The notes under the pieces: model-generated
Database searches by the model: none
Told to the model about the DNA's origin: nothing
The model's input: the letters and a program-made list of their open reading frames with translations, nothing else
In this document: positions 47,752 to 60,934 of the stretch, piece after piece
Layout: every line of letters begins with the position of its first letter
How positions within the stretch are numbered: position 1 is the first letter of the stretch
DNA from: Piromyces finnis
Taxonomy: Eukaryota > Neocallimastigomycota > Neocallimastigomycetes > Neocallimastigales > Neocallimastigaceae
Direction of reading: 5' to 3'
NCBI GenBank assembly: GCA_002104945.1
Contig: MCFH01000021.1
Span: 620,001 to 684,000, forward strand
DNA: 64,000 nucleotides
Made by a program: the position numbers and the translations under genes

Positions 47752-48882
47752 TGTTCTTTTTAATTGATTTATCAATGAAAACTATATTTAATAATATTGA
47801 TATTCATGTTACTTTCTTCTAAAAATACATATGAATATTTTAATTACTTTAACATGAAAACAATACTTTAAAAAAATAATAATTTCAATCCTGTGTTAGT
47901 AATTTAATTAATTATAAACCATTTTAATGTTAATGCTAACTTTAATAGTTTATGAAATAAAACAAATTATCAAAATCTTAATCTCAAAATCCAATTTTAT
48001 TGATTCATTGATAAAAATTCAAAATTTATATTTTACAAGCTTTTAAAAAATATAATATTAATAATATTAATAGGTTGAGTTGAGAAATATAAAAGTAAAA
48101 TATAAAATTTAAAATGGTAAATTTTTTACAAATTACCAATTTTTCATATGTAAAAATAACTATCTAAAAAATTTCATAAAAATATAATATTTTTTTTAAT
48201 TCTTTTAAAAATTAGCCTTTACAAATTCATTTTATATATTAGTTAAGAAATATATAAGTTATATAATTTATTTTAATTAATATGAAAAGTCAATTAATAG
48301 ATATAAAATAAAAAATATAAAAAAAAAAAAATAGTAGTATATATTTTTTAGTATATGCTTCAGATCTATTTTTTAAGTTTTTTTTTATAAAGTTTTAAAT
48401 AATAATTAACAGTAAACAACATTATCAATTTTATTTATTTCTTTTATTCATTTTTGACCAAAATTTTATTAATTAAAGTGTATTTGGATTTTATTAATTT
48501 GATAATTTCTAGTTTATTAATAATTTTAGTATATATACTTTCTTATCTGTCTATCACTTGCAACTTATATCAAACAACATAAAAAAAAAAATACACCAAT
48601 ACTAAAATTATATCTAAAGATAAAATAGAGTATCATACTAATTAATAAAAAAATATTGTAAAGTATAACCAGCTTTATTAATTATATATCTAAAAAATAG
48701 TACAGCAAAATTATAAAAAATTGTTATTCATCTTAATTTTTAAAATATAACTATTAAAAACCATCATTATCAATTGAAATAAATCACCCTTTTTATTTTA
48801 ATAATTTCATACTAGTTTATATATATTTAGATAAAGGTATATAAATTGAATAATTCAAAATTATAAAGCAATTATATATCCT

Positions 48883-48921
<39 letters not shown>

Positions 48922-50528
48922 TAAAATACTTTTATGAATGGTACATCTATATTGTTAAGTATATATTATTAAAATTAAATTTATATATTAAAAATTTATA
49001 AATTTTATTTAATGTTTTTTATTTAAATATCAATCAACATTATTTAAGGAGGACATTGTTAATATTAAATTCTTAATGATATAGAACTATACTAATAAAT
49101 CAAATAAAAGCATTAATAATTTAGTTTTTGTGTTTTACTCATTAAATTTCATTAGGATTACATATTTTCATGCTTATAATAATATTATATATTATATTTC
49201 TTTTATTTAAACATAAACAATCATAAAGAATTTTTAACCTTTTTACTAAATTCTCATTATTATTAATTACCTTTTTATTGGAAATTCAATATATAACTTG
49301 ATTAATTTTAATAAAAAAAAAAGTTTTAAATATATTTTTAATCCAAAATGTCACTTTTTCTCATTAAAATGGTATCTATAAATATTAATAGTAGAATTAA
49401 GGATAAATAATATTATTGAGTAAAATTAATACTCTGATAAAGAATAAAATTAATATTATTAATATAATAATAAGGGTTTATATAATATATTAATTTATGT
49501 TTTTCTCCAAATATACAAAATAATTATATTTATATAATACTAATTTTTAATTTTAAGTCATTGTGACATTTTCACATTTGTACCATAAACACATAGGATA
49601 AAGTTAGTTTAATGATCATTTATATTTTATTTTAATTTTATTTTAATTTTCTCACAATATCACAATATCATATTTATTAATTTTACAACCTTTTTTTATT
49701 AAATATTTTATGAAGTTTATTGATTAATGATAAAATGATAATGATTCATTTGATATATACTAAAGCCACCCAATAGGATTATTTACAAATACTTTTTAAT
49801 TTTAAATAAAAAATGCCATAAACCTTAAATATCAATATTAGTATATTAAAAAAAAAGTATACCACCAACCGCTTTTAAATATATTAAAAATTTTATTTTA
49901 TTTCTTTTTACTAACTTCTTTTCATATTATTATCATTATTAATACTATGATACAATGATACAATGATACAAAATATATTCATTATATTGAAAAATATAAA
50001 TATTTATTATATAATTTATATTTGTGGAAAATATATATTTATTTTAATTATGTTCATAATATAAATTTTATTATAATTAAGATTAATATTACTTTTCTTT
50101 TAATATGAGAATAGGTGATGTTTATTTTGTATTTTGAAATATTAAACATAATTGTTCCTGTTATACTTATAAATCCTTATTGTGAATAAATTATGTAATT
50201 AAAATGTGTAGTTTTTATTAAATATTTAAATAAGATTATAAGATGGGAAATAATCAAAAAAAATTTCCATTTAAAATTTATTAAAAAAAAAAAAAGTTAA
50301 TTAATATAGTTGAAAAAAGGATCATTATTATTAATAATAAAAGCTAATTAATAATTAAATAAATTATTTCCCTTAATAATATATTTAGCTATATCAATTT
50401 AATTAACTTTCATTTATATCAATTTCCTTTTTAAAAATTATAATTTATAATAATATTTTATTTTTTTATATAAATACATTAATTTTCTTTTCTTTTCTTT
50501 TTATATGTATATTCTTTTAGAATAAAAT
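47752..50528. other. AT-rich intergenic, divergent promoters
   Basis: 2.8 kb between two genes transcribed away from each other. It has a poly(A) tract at about 48886-48916, a triple repeat GATACAAT near 49948-49968, and no ORF of note. Confidence 0.55.
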
Positions 50529-50551
50529 ATATTTTCACTGGTTGAAAATAT
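50529..50551 (+). promoter_or_regulatory. Palindrome upstream of GH10, shared with GH11
   Basis: Nine-bp arms ATATTTTCA/TGAAAATAT around CTGGT, 61 bases before the ATG. The core TTCACTGGTTGAA matches the GH11 leader motif (24191-24210) except for one T. Confidence 0.5.
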
Positions 50552-50612
50552 TAATAAAACTAAATAAAAATAAAAAAATAAATATATTTTTGTAATTCTA
50601 TTATTTCCTAAA

Positions 50613-51809
50613 ATGAAATTTTCTTTTGCTTTATTAATTGCTTCCTTGGCTTATTCTGCTGATGCATATGAACTCTTAAAAGATTACGCAAAAAATATAA
50701 AAATTGGCGTGGCTGCTAACACTATAAAATTTAATAATCCGAGCTATGTAAATGCTTTAAAAGCTTTTAATTACATGGTTGCCGAAAATGGTTGTAAGCT
50801 CTCTGGAATTCAACAACAAAAAGGCGTTTATAATTTTAGTGACTGCGATTCTCACTATAATAAAGCTAAAGAATTAGGTATGGCGTTTAGAGGACATTGT
50901 TTAATTTGGCACTCTTATCAACCCTCTTGGTTTGAAAATGCCGATGCTAATACCTTAAAAAATGCGATAGTAGATCATATTACAAAAACATTACAACATT
51001 ATTCTGGTAAAATTGACGCTTGGGATGTCGTTAATGAAGCTATTGATGATGGTTCAAACGGAAATGGTTGGAAGATGCGTAATTCTTTCCTTTATCAAAA
51101 GGTTCCAAATTTTGTTGATTTAGCTTTCCAAACTGCAAGAAAAGTTTCACCAAATACTAAACTTTTCTATAATGATTATAATGCAGAAGGACAGTTTCCA
51201 AAGTCTGAATCAATTTACAACTTTGTTGCAGATTTAAAGAAGCGTGGTATTCCAATTGATGGTGTTGGTTTACAATATCATGTTAGTTCACAATCTCAAC
51301 CAACTTATGACAAAATCAATAATTTGATCTCACGTTATTGTAAGTTAGGACTTGAAGTTCATATCACTGAACTTGATGTAAAGCTACAAGGTAATCAAAA
51401 TGGACAAACTCAAGCATATACTAATGCTTTAAAAGCCTGTCTTGCTAATTCATGTTGCAAAGCATTCCTTGTATGGGGAGTTGGTGATAATGATAGTTGG
51501 TTAGGATCAAGTGAAAAAGCGTTATTATTTGACGGAAATTACCAACCTAAAGATATTTATACAACTCTTTTAAATATTTTAAAGGGAGGAAATGGATCTA
51601 ATGCTACAGCAAATAACAATAACAATAACAACAATAACAATAATAATAATAATAACAACAATAACAATAATAATAACAACAACAATAATAATAATGGATC
51701 CTGTGCTGCTAAATGGGCTCAATGTGGTGGCCAAAACTTTAATGGACCAAAATGTTGTAAAGAAGGTACATGTAAAGCCTTAAACCAATGGTATTCTCAA
51801 TGCCAGTAA
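50613..51809 (+). CDS. Secreted GH10 endo-1,4-beta-xylanase with poly-Asn linker and CBM1
   Basis: Extracellular xylanase, (beta/alpha)8 barrel, retaining mechanism. Residues 1-18: signal peptide (ends SADA). About 20-325: GH10 domain with [14 protein letters not shown], the acid/base E142 ([12 protein letters not shown]), [17 protein letters not shown] and the nucleophile E253 (VHITELDV). The -1 subsite tryptophan usual near the C-terminal end is present ([10 protein letters not shown]). The segment normally reading ENxMKW is AENGCKLS here, keeping Glu-Asn but not Met-Lys-Trp. About 334-360 is an Asn tract encoded by AAT/AAC. Residues 362-398 are CBM1 ([17 protein letters not shown]). No dockerin. 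Single exon. Confidence 0.97.
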   Translation: MKFSFALLIASLAYSADAYELLKDYAKNIKIGVAANTIKFNNPSYVNALKAFNYMVAENGCKLSGIQQQKGVYNFSDCDSHYNKAKELGMAFRGHCLIWHSYQPSWFENADANTLKNAIVDHITKTLQHYSGKIDAWDVVNEAIDDGSNGNGWKMRNSFLYQKVPNFVDLAFQTARKVSPNTKLFYNDYNAEGQFPKSESIYNFVADLKKRGIPIDGVGLQYHVSSQSQPTYDKINNLISRYCKLGLEVHITELDVKLQGNQNGQTQAYTNALKACLANSCCKAFLVWGVGDNDSWLGSSEKALLFDGNYQPKDIYTTLLNILKGGNGSNATANNNNNNNNNNNNNNNNNNNNNNNNNNNNGSCAAKWAQCGGQNFNGPKCCKEGTCKALNQWYSQCQ

Positions 51810-52540
<731 letters not shown>

Positions 52541-53319
52541 ATGAACCAAACCATTTTTTATCTTTATTTCTTTTATTATTTAGTAATACCCTCCAATGGA
52601 TTTTTGTTTTTCAATAAAAGAATACCAAATAATGAAAATAAGTTTGAAAAAAAACAATTAGTATCAGAAGAATCAAACAAAGAAATAAAATATAATAATT
52701 TATATTTAATGTCGAAAAGATATGAAGACTTTTTAAGTGACAACTATGGAATTCAACATGAAAACATAAACCATGATGTTATGACTGGTATATTTATATA
52801 TATAATTAGAATAATTAGAATATATTATTATTATAATTGATATAATTAAATTATTAATAAATAAAAAATATGTAATATATTGATATTAACTATGATATAT
52901 GATATATATAACATATATAACATAATATTAACTAGATTTTGATATAGCCATTAATCCAAGTAATATTGATGCTGAATACGTTAATATTTATAATCGAGCA
53001 ATTAACTCCTTTAATAAATATACATCTAAAGAAGATTGTTTTCAGAATTCAATTAAAACACTCAAATATGGATGTCTTGAGATGGAACTAGATGATAACA
53101 AAAAAATGGAATGTAAATATTTTTATAATTAATTATCGAAATAATGTATTAAATGAATTAATGAATAAAATTAAATGTATCTTTTCAATAATAAACCTTA
53201 ATAATATCAGATGCTGTTGAATTAACTTTATGTGAATTAACATCAGCAAATATTTCAATACCAACTGAGTGTCAAAATAATTATAAAACAAGAAATATGG
53301 CTAAATGTGTTGAGTAAAT

Positions 53320-53356
<37 letters not shown>

Positions 53357-55414
53357 TAAGAAAGTATATTTATAGTATATTTATTAACTATATACTTATT
53401 TATTATTTATTATATAAAATAGAACAATATCTAGATATAATCAACTATGGACTTCATATAGTGGTTACTTTAAAGATGTTGGTATGTTTTGAATAAAATA
53501 ATTAGTATGTATTTATTGTCATATTTTTCTCATAACATATAATATCAATTTTCTGTTATTATATAGTAAATATGTGTTATGCAATTAGATATCCATTAGA
53601 AAGAAATTTATTACAAAATATTCATAGGAATATTACAAAGTACCAATTTAATAATATGCATGTAATTGCTTCACTTTATAAGAGAGAATTTCTAAAAATT
53701 ATTGAAATATCAGAAGATTATGAAGTAATTAAAACTAGTATCATAAATAATTACAATTGAATTAAATATAAATATTTAAAAGTTGTGTACTAATATATTA
53801 TATAATATAAAATATTAAATACATTTTAAATAATAAAAGAAAAAAAGTCATTTGAATACATTAAATGCAATTAATTTTATGAAAAAAATGAATTCTAATA
53901 TGGAATCCTTAAATATTTCATATGATAATTTAATAAATAAACATAATAATATGGAAGAAAAAACTCAAAAATTGTTTCAAACTATTAATAATTCGCAGCA
54001 GGTAAAAAATATGCAAAACATTTTAAATAAATATTTATTTCTAATTATAATATTTTTATATTTTCATATATATATATGTATACCTATAGGAATGGAATGA
54101 CTTTTCTGGAAAGTTTACCTTTAAATTGGAAAATATAATTCAATTAGTAAAAGTAAATATTTATAATTTTAAATAATATAATATATAAAGATTACATTTT
54201 TTAATTGATTTTTTATATAAAAAAGGACTATGAAACTATTTGGAACAATAATATAACTATTATTTCTAAAGTAAGATATATTATTGTAAAAAAAAAAATA
54301 ATCTAAATTACTAATATATTATAATCTGAAATAAAAGAATTTAGATGGAATCAAACTATCGTTAAATGAAATTGAAATGAAAAAAGATAGTATAGTTCTT
54401 ATTGTCAACATGATTCAAAATTTATTTTATAAGATTATAGGTATTTAAAATGGTTTTAATTTTTATATGAGAAATATATATATACATCTAATACTTCAAA
54501 ATGATCATTAATAAAAATGTTATACTTTCAAAATACATTATAGTTTTAATGAAAAATAAAGGTGTATTTCTTTTTACAAATATATCTTTATTAACTTTTT
54601 CATTAATTTTTAGTTCTATTTCAGTTTTAAGATATATAAGAAATGTATTACTAATAGGTATTAATTTATAATGTTTTATTTATAATCATTGTTTTATATG
54701 TTTATTTTATCTAATACTATTATTTCAATTAAACTAAACTATTATAGGAAACATTGTTAATATTGGGATTATTTATTTATTATCAAGTAAAAAAAATTTA
54801 GATGAAATTATTGATGTTTGTAAAAAAGTAAGTATTATATTTAGTAAGAATCATATTTAGGTTTCATAATATTGTATTAACAATATATTAACAATATATT
54901 GTATTAACATAATATAAATGTATATTATATATTTTAAATAAAAAGAATATTCTAATTCATATGGGTGTTGCAATTATTATTAAAATATTTATATTAATTA
55001 TAAATATAATAAAAGACGAAATGTATAAAAACTTTTTTAATAAGACTAAAAAATATAATGAAGCTCTTACTTTATTGGAAGAGCAAAGTATTTGTATTAA
55101 AAATTTATCTACTACTAATTCAGCTAAAAGAATTGATTATCCAGACTATTATAATGAAAAAAAATTAAAATCTGATATAAGCAATAAAAGTTCTAATTTT
55201 TCAAAACTAACAAGGTAGTATAATATGTAATTCTCATTTATTTATTATAATTCAACTAATTTATTAATGCTTTATTATATTAAATAGTGTTTATCATCAA
55301 AAAATATATTATCCAAAGAAATATTACAAGATTCCTACCAATATATTAAATAATAATTCAATTTCCATTTCCTCTTATTCTATTTCTCAATCCAATTTTA
55401 AAAAGAATTATTGA
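52541..55414 (+). CDS. KAR5/Tht1/Brambleberry-like nuclear fusion protein
   Basis: Nuclear-envelope/ER membrane protein needed for fusion of nuclei after mating in yeasts and for karyogamy in plants and animals. Model of 568 residues, thirteen exons: 52541-52787, 52936-53112, 53211-53313, 53423-53481, 53567-53724, 53840-54001, 54090-54152, 54226-54270, 54338-54440, 54544-54657, 54748-54827, 54946-55214, 55288-55414, all GT-AG and in phase. Residues 1-20 form a signal peptide. About 83-250 hold the Cys-containing family domain: DCFQNSIKTLKYGC, VELTLCELTSA, IPTEC, then LWTSYSGYFKDVVNMCYAIR with the W-TSYS...C-A-R pattern of the Tht1 family. A coiled-coil region follows (250-370). Three hydrophobic segments (about 378-400, 412-422, 440-465) and a basic tail end the protein, matching the C-terminal membrane anchor of Kar5. 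Confidence 0.82.
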
Positions 55415-56292
55415 ATGATACTAATGTAAAATGAAAAAAAAAAAGCAAAATTTATAATTCCTAACCCTTTCATTTTATTTTTAAATAATTTAAATAGACA
55501 TATATTATTTTAATTAAAAATGTTCCTGTAAAATTAAAAATTTAATCTAATTTATTAATATAATACAATGATAGGATTTAAAGTTTATAATAAAAATTAT
55601 TATTATATTTTAAAGTTTAATAAAAAAAAAGGACAAAATATAAAATTTTAAAAATAAATATATATTTAATTATTAATTATTGATAAGAAACATTTTTTTA
55701 TTTAGTGTTTAATCTAATGAAATAATTAATATGCAAAAAAAAAAAAAAAAAAGTTTTGAATTAAATAGAATATATACATTATGTATAATATTAAAAAACT
55801 TGATTTTATTTTTTATTATTTTTTAATTGTATTATTTTATAAGTTTAAACATAAAAAAATTAAATAAATAGTTGAAGAATAAGAAACTATTTCATAATCT
55901 AATCCTTAACAACAAATTATAATCATATGCTTAAATATATAAATGATAATATAACATATATATATGTATAAATTTTTTTGTCTTTTAAAAATTGGAAATT
56001 GTTATCTTTAATATAATATTTTATTTAAATATTGTTGTTGGTAACCCAATAAATTAATTATTTGAGTGGATAGGAATAAATGGAAATATCAATTTTTAAT
56101 ATATAAAAAAAAGAAAAGAGAACTTATTTTTTTTAACTATTATATTGAAAAATAAAATATCAAAAAAAAAAAAAAAATACAATAAAAAAAAAATAATAAT
56201 AATATCAACAACAACAACAATAATAATAACAATAACAATAACAATAATATCAATAAATAGCTTAAAAGAATATATATTAATCTCATATTTAC

Positions 56293-56323
<31 letters not shown>

Positions 56324-57209
56324 ACTACATATGTTTATTTTTATCTGTATTTATTAAAAAAGAAATATATGTTTTTTTTTTGTATATATAATCTATAATT
56401 CTATATATACATTTTTAGAATAAAATAATATCATCTTTTTTGTCTCATATTATAAATTATTATACTAAGAAATATCAAAGTATAATTTTTATAATAAAAA
56501 CAATCATTTTAATGAAGAATGGAATATAAATCCAAATTGTAAAATAATTAAAACATAAATATTATTCAAAATTATTTTAAACTTATTTTCTATTTGAAAT
56601 TACTGTTTATTTATTTAAGCATACATTATTATAAACAAACAATAATTCTGTTTACCTGTTTATTTATTTAAACATATATTATTGTAAACAAACAATAATT
56701 CTGTTTACTCTTTTTTGACTAGCTGACTAAATTATATATAAATAATAATTAAATTAGAAATAAGAATTATTATATACCAAACTAATTATAATAGTAATAA
56801 AAGAAAATGAAAATTAAATTATAAATATATATATATATATTAAATAATAAAAATAAAAATAAAAATACATTAAAAAATAGATATTATTAAAATAATAAAT
56901 GTATAACAGTATAATACACTTTTTATATTCAAGAATTTGATTTACCTCAATTATAAATAATTCATCAATAAAAAAAAATAATCAATATTAAAAATTAATT
57001 CCTTTATTTTTTTTTATAAATGTTAAAAAACATATAAAATTAAAGTAAAGAAAAAAAAAATAAAACAAAACAAAAAAGAAAAAAAAAATAAAAAACAAAA
57101 AAACAAAACAAAACCAAAACCAAAAATAAACCGAAACAATAATAGTAACATATTTTTTTTTTACATTATTATAAGCAAAATCTATTAAATAATAAAATAT
57201 TCAATAATA
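55415..57209. other. AT-rich intergenic upstream of the WDR44-like gene
   Basis: 1.8 kb without a supported gene. It holds A-runs (about 56293-56320), AAT/AAC tracts, and a 53-bp tandem duplication (56603-56708) with inverted GTAAACA sites. The 56145-56357 open stretch is simple-sequence noise. Confidence 0.6.
56603..56708. repeat. 53-bp direct tandem duplication with inverted GTAAACA sites
   Basis: Two adjacent 53-bp units (56603-56655, 56656-56708) differ at only a few positions. Unit 2 has GTAAACA (56684-56690) and TGTTTAC (56702-56708) facing each other with 11 bases between. GTAAACA is the core of forkhead-factor sites in fungi. It lies about 500 bases before the start codon of the next gene. 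Confidence 0.7.
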
Positions 57210-60200
57210 ATGGATTCCGATAGTTCAGAAGCCTATTATGATGTTATAACAAACGAAGATTTTACGGTGGAAACAAAAATACATAATATAAGAGATTCTA
57301 TAAAGCGTTATTCAACAAATCCTTTAAATCTTTTAATAGAAAATAAAATAAAAAAACAGGTAAATATAAATATTAGTAAATATAAACACAATTAATATAT
57401 ATTATAAAATAAATTAAGTTTATTATTTTATTACAATATTCACTTATTTATTATTTTTGTTATTTATTGTTTAATTTAATTTTAATAATTGTATTTAAAA
57501 AATATATAATATAATAAAATATATAATGAATGAATAATATTAAATATAAAATTTAGATTGAAGATATAAGTGAAGAGAATAGCGGTGATGATAATGAAAA
57601 TTATGAAGATGAAATATTAAATCAAAAGGAAATTGAAGAGATAAAAAAATCATTATCTTCAATTAATATAGAAGAAGAGGAAGAAGAAGAGGAAGAAGAT
57701 AATGAAGAATCTATAATAAGTAATATAAAAGAATATCAAAATGATACAAATGATAATAATGAATTTTTGAATCCAGATTCCTCAATTATTAATAAAGATA
57801 ACTATGAATTAAATTGCAATGGAAGTGTACATAATACTATTAATTCGACTGAAAGTATAGAAGTATCTTTAGAAAAACTAGAGACCGAAATTGATAAGAA
57901 ATCAGTAAGTAAAAAAGGATGGTTCTTTAAAAAACCAAGGAGAAGATCGAAATCAAGTTTAAAACCAAAATACAATAGTGATGAAGCATTATATAAAAAT
58001 GAAGATGCTGATTTAGATATATTTGACAAATATTATTCTGTTGGACCAAAAAATACTATGAGAATTTCAATGTCATCGGATAATGTTAAAAGTATTAATT
58101 CACAAATGTTTGATAGTGTTAGTAGTATTAACTCTAGTGATTCTGATAAACATAATAATAAAAATTTGAAAGTTTCGAGTAGCAATAAAGATTCAGGAAG
58201 AAAACTATCTTCTGTATCAAAAAAAATCCTCTCCAATAAGAAAAAACATTCTAAATATGTAAACGTTAGAACGAAACATAAAACAGTAAAAGAGTTCAAT
58301 AGCTTAAGATTTATTCAGGAATTAGGAAAACTACCAACTAACATGTATCCAAATTCTAATGCTCAAGACCTAAATGTTAATTTAAATATGAATGCTGACG
58401 ATACATCATTAAATGAAAAAATAGGCGAAGGTTTAAAACTTGACAATGGTAGCTTTTCAAGTCAATCAAATTTTACTCCAATTAGTGAAATGAAAGATAT
58501 CGAAGGTCCTATTTGGGCATTAAGTTTTAGTAAAAATGGAAAATATTTAGCAAGTGGTGGACAGGATATGATTATTCGTGTTTGGATCCTATATTCTGAA
58601 GTTCAAGATTATTTATCATCACCAGATATAAATGATACCAAACAAAATCTCATGAAAAAAAAGAAGATTTCTCCAGTTTTCAGAAGCTATCCATATCGTT
58701 ACTATCGTGGTCATACATCAGATATTTTGGATTTATCTTGGTCAAAGACAGATTTTTTAATTTCATCATCAATGGACAAAACAGTACGTTTATGGCATGT
58801 AATGCATAATGAATGTTTAAGAATTTTTCAACATGAAGATTTTGTAACCTCAATTCGATTCCATCCAAAGGATGATCGCTATTTCTTAAGTGGATCTCTT
58901 GATTCAAAAATTCGTTTATGGTCAATTCAAGAAGAAAAAGTAGTATACTGGAACGATCTATCAAATGACCAATTAATTACTTCTGTAGGTTTTTCCCAAG
59001 ATGGTTCATTTGCTATTGCTGGAACTTTCCAAGGGGATGCTATATTTTATGAATTTGAAAAACTTAAATATAATACCCAAATTAAGGTTTGTAATCCTAA
59101 AGTTCAAAAGAAAATTACTGGTATAGAACCTTATCCACGTATGACGTCTGGTCCAGATAGTGTTCTATTCACTACTACAGATTCACGTATAAGACTTTTC
59201 CAGCTTGATGATAAGAGTTGTTCAAAGGAATATAAGGGTTTGACAAATAAAAGTGGACAAATTAAAGCTAGTTTTAGTGATGATGGTAAATATATTATAT
59301 GTGGAAGTGAAGATCGACAAGTGTATATTTGGAATGTTGAACCACCACAAACATCTCGTCGTGAAATGGTTGAAAAATTACAAAATATTATAAGAGGGAG
59401 AGATGCAATGACTATTAATACGTATGAAACATTTGTTGCTAGTAATAGTGCGGTGACCGCAACAGTTTTTGCGCCTCAAAGAACGAGAATTATTTTAGAA
59501 ACAGCAAATCTTCGTGAAAGTAAAATTGCACATATGAGTGTTCATACTGTAATGAAGAATAGAAGTACAAAACTTAAGATAGCTAATCCTGCGGATATTG
59601 TTAAAAATGTTGCAAAACCAGAAAAGAAAAGAAATAATGCTGTTGGAATGATTATTGTATCAGCAGATTTTAATGGACGTATAAGAGTATTTGAAAATGT
59701 TATTAAACCACCAAAACGAGATGATAAAAAAGGATTCCCATCTTTTCATAGTGAAGGTAATTTAGCTGCTTTAACTAATAGAAAAGCGTCTGTAGATGAA
59801 ACTCAAAGTTATAATAGAATATTCTCAAAAAAGAATAAAACAAATGTATTGAATAATTTGCCTTATAGTAGATCTCAAGAGTTTGGAAATTATAATAGTG
59901 GTAATAGTAGTGTATGTAGTTCACCTTATCATAGAAGACCTGCTAGAGCATATTCTCAAAGTAGTATGACAAATAGTTTAATGGACGAACAATATAATGA
60001 TATCAACAGAAGTCCATATATTATGAAATCATCGATGTCAGTTAATATGGTAAATTTACCACGAGGAAATAGTAGTGCTTCAATTAATTTTGAGAATCAA
60101 GATTCACTTTCTTATTCAAATGATCAAAATAGTTCGTTTAGTGTTTGTCAACATTGTAACTGTGCTCACTCTCACAAATACAGTTGTCCATATAATGGAA

Positions 60201-60541
60201 ATACAACTCCATCCATAAACGAAAATATGACATTAACTGCAGGCAATGCAAATAATGTGAATAATATTGTAATGCTACCACCTTCTTCTATTTCAGCGAT
60301 GGATAATTCCTATGATGATTCATCTCGACAAAATTCGCAACCTACATCACCAACACCGACAGATAATAATAATAATAATAATAATAATGAGAACAACAAT
60401 AATACGGCGGAAATAACTGATGACGAATTAAAGTGTAGTGAATGTGGTATGAATAAATTTAAATTATTTAAAGATGGTAAAGTTAAATGTGTTAATTGTA
60501 TGAATGAATATGCAATGAAATATTCAATGCCTGTTAATTGA
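57210..60541 (+). CDS. WDR44/Dgr2-like WD40-repeat protein
   Basis: Two exons (57210-57359, 57557-60541), 1044 residues. The N-terminal third is acidic and Ser/Lys-rich (Glu/Asp run at about 86-105; basic patch KKGWFFKKPRRRSK). From about 367 a WD40 propeller starts: GPIWALSFSKNGKYLASGGQ, a charged insert, then YRGHTSDILDLSWSK, SSSMDKTVRLWHV, FHPKDDRYFLSGSLDSKIRL, TGIEPYPR and DDGKYIICGSEDRQVYIWN. The order and wording follow human WDR44, a RAB11 effector on recycling endosomes, and yeast Dgr2. The Ser/Asn-rich C-terminal third carries a CQHCNC...H..C cluster and ends in CSECG...VKCVNC (about 1010-1032), a probable zinc ribbon. The function in fungi is poorly known; membrane traffic is inferred from WDR44. 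Confidence 0.88.
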
Positions 60542-60934
60542 TAACATTTCTAAATATTATTAATTAGAATACCTATTTTTTATTTAATTTTATTTAAATT
60601 GAATAAAAATATTATTTAAAAGAATTTTTTTTTTCTTTTGAATTATAATAAAGTAAAAATTTAATTTAATAAATGTATTAATGTTTTAAATAAAAAATAT
60701 TTAAATTAAAAATTCAAGATCCTATTTAAAAAAAATTGCTATTTCGTTGTTAAAAATAGTATTAAATATATAATATTTATTTATATTATACATAGAATAA
60801 TTAACTTTAAATATAATTGATTGGATAAAATTAAATAAGAAAAACTTTAACCATATTATAAAAAAATCAAAAAAAAAAAAAAAAAAAAAAAAATATTAAA
60901 AAAAATAGTTGGTTAAAAAGTTTAAATAAATAAA
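60542..60934. other. Intergenic between WDR44-like and RRP8 genes
   Basis: 390 bases, AT-rich, with an A-run at about 60868-60892 just upstream of the next start. No gene. Confidence 0.6.

Noticed and set aside
53760-53839. Stop codon after the fifth exon of the KAR5-like gene as true gene end
   Set aside because: A GT donor at 53725 and an AG acceptor ending at 53839 restore frame into a helical segment followed by membrane segments, as expected for the family.
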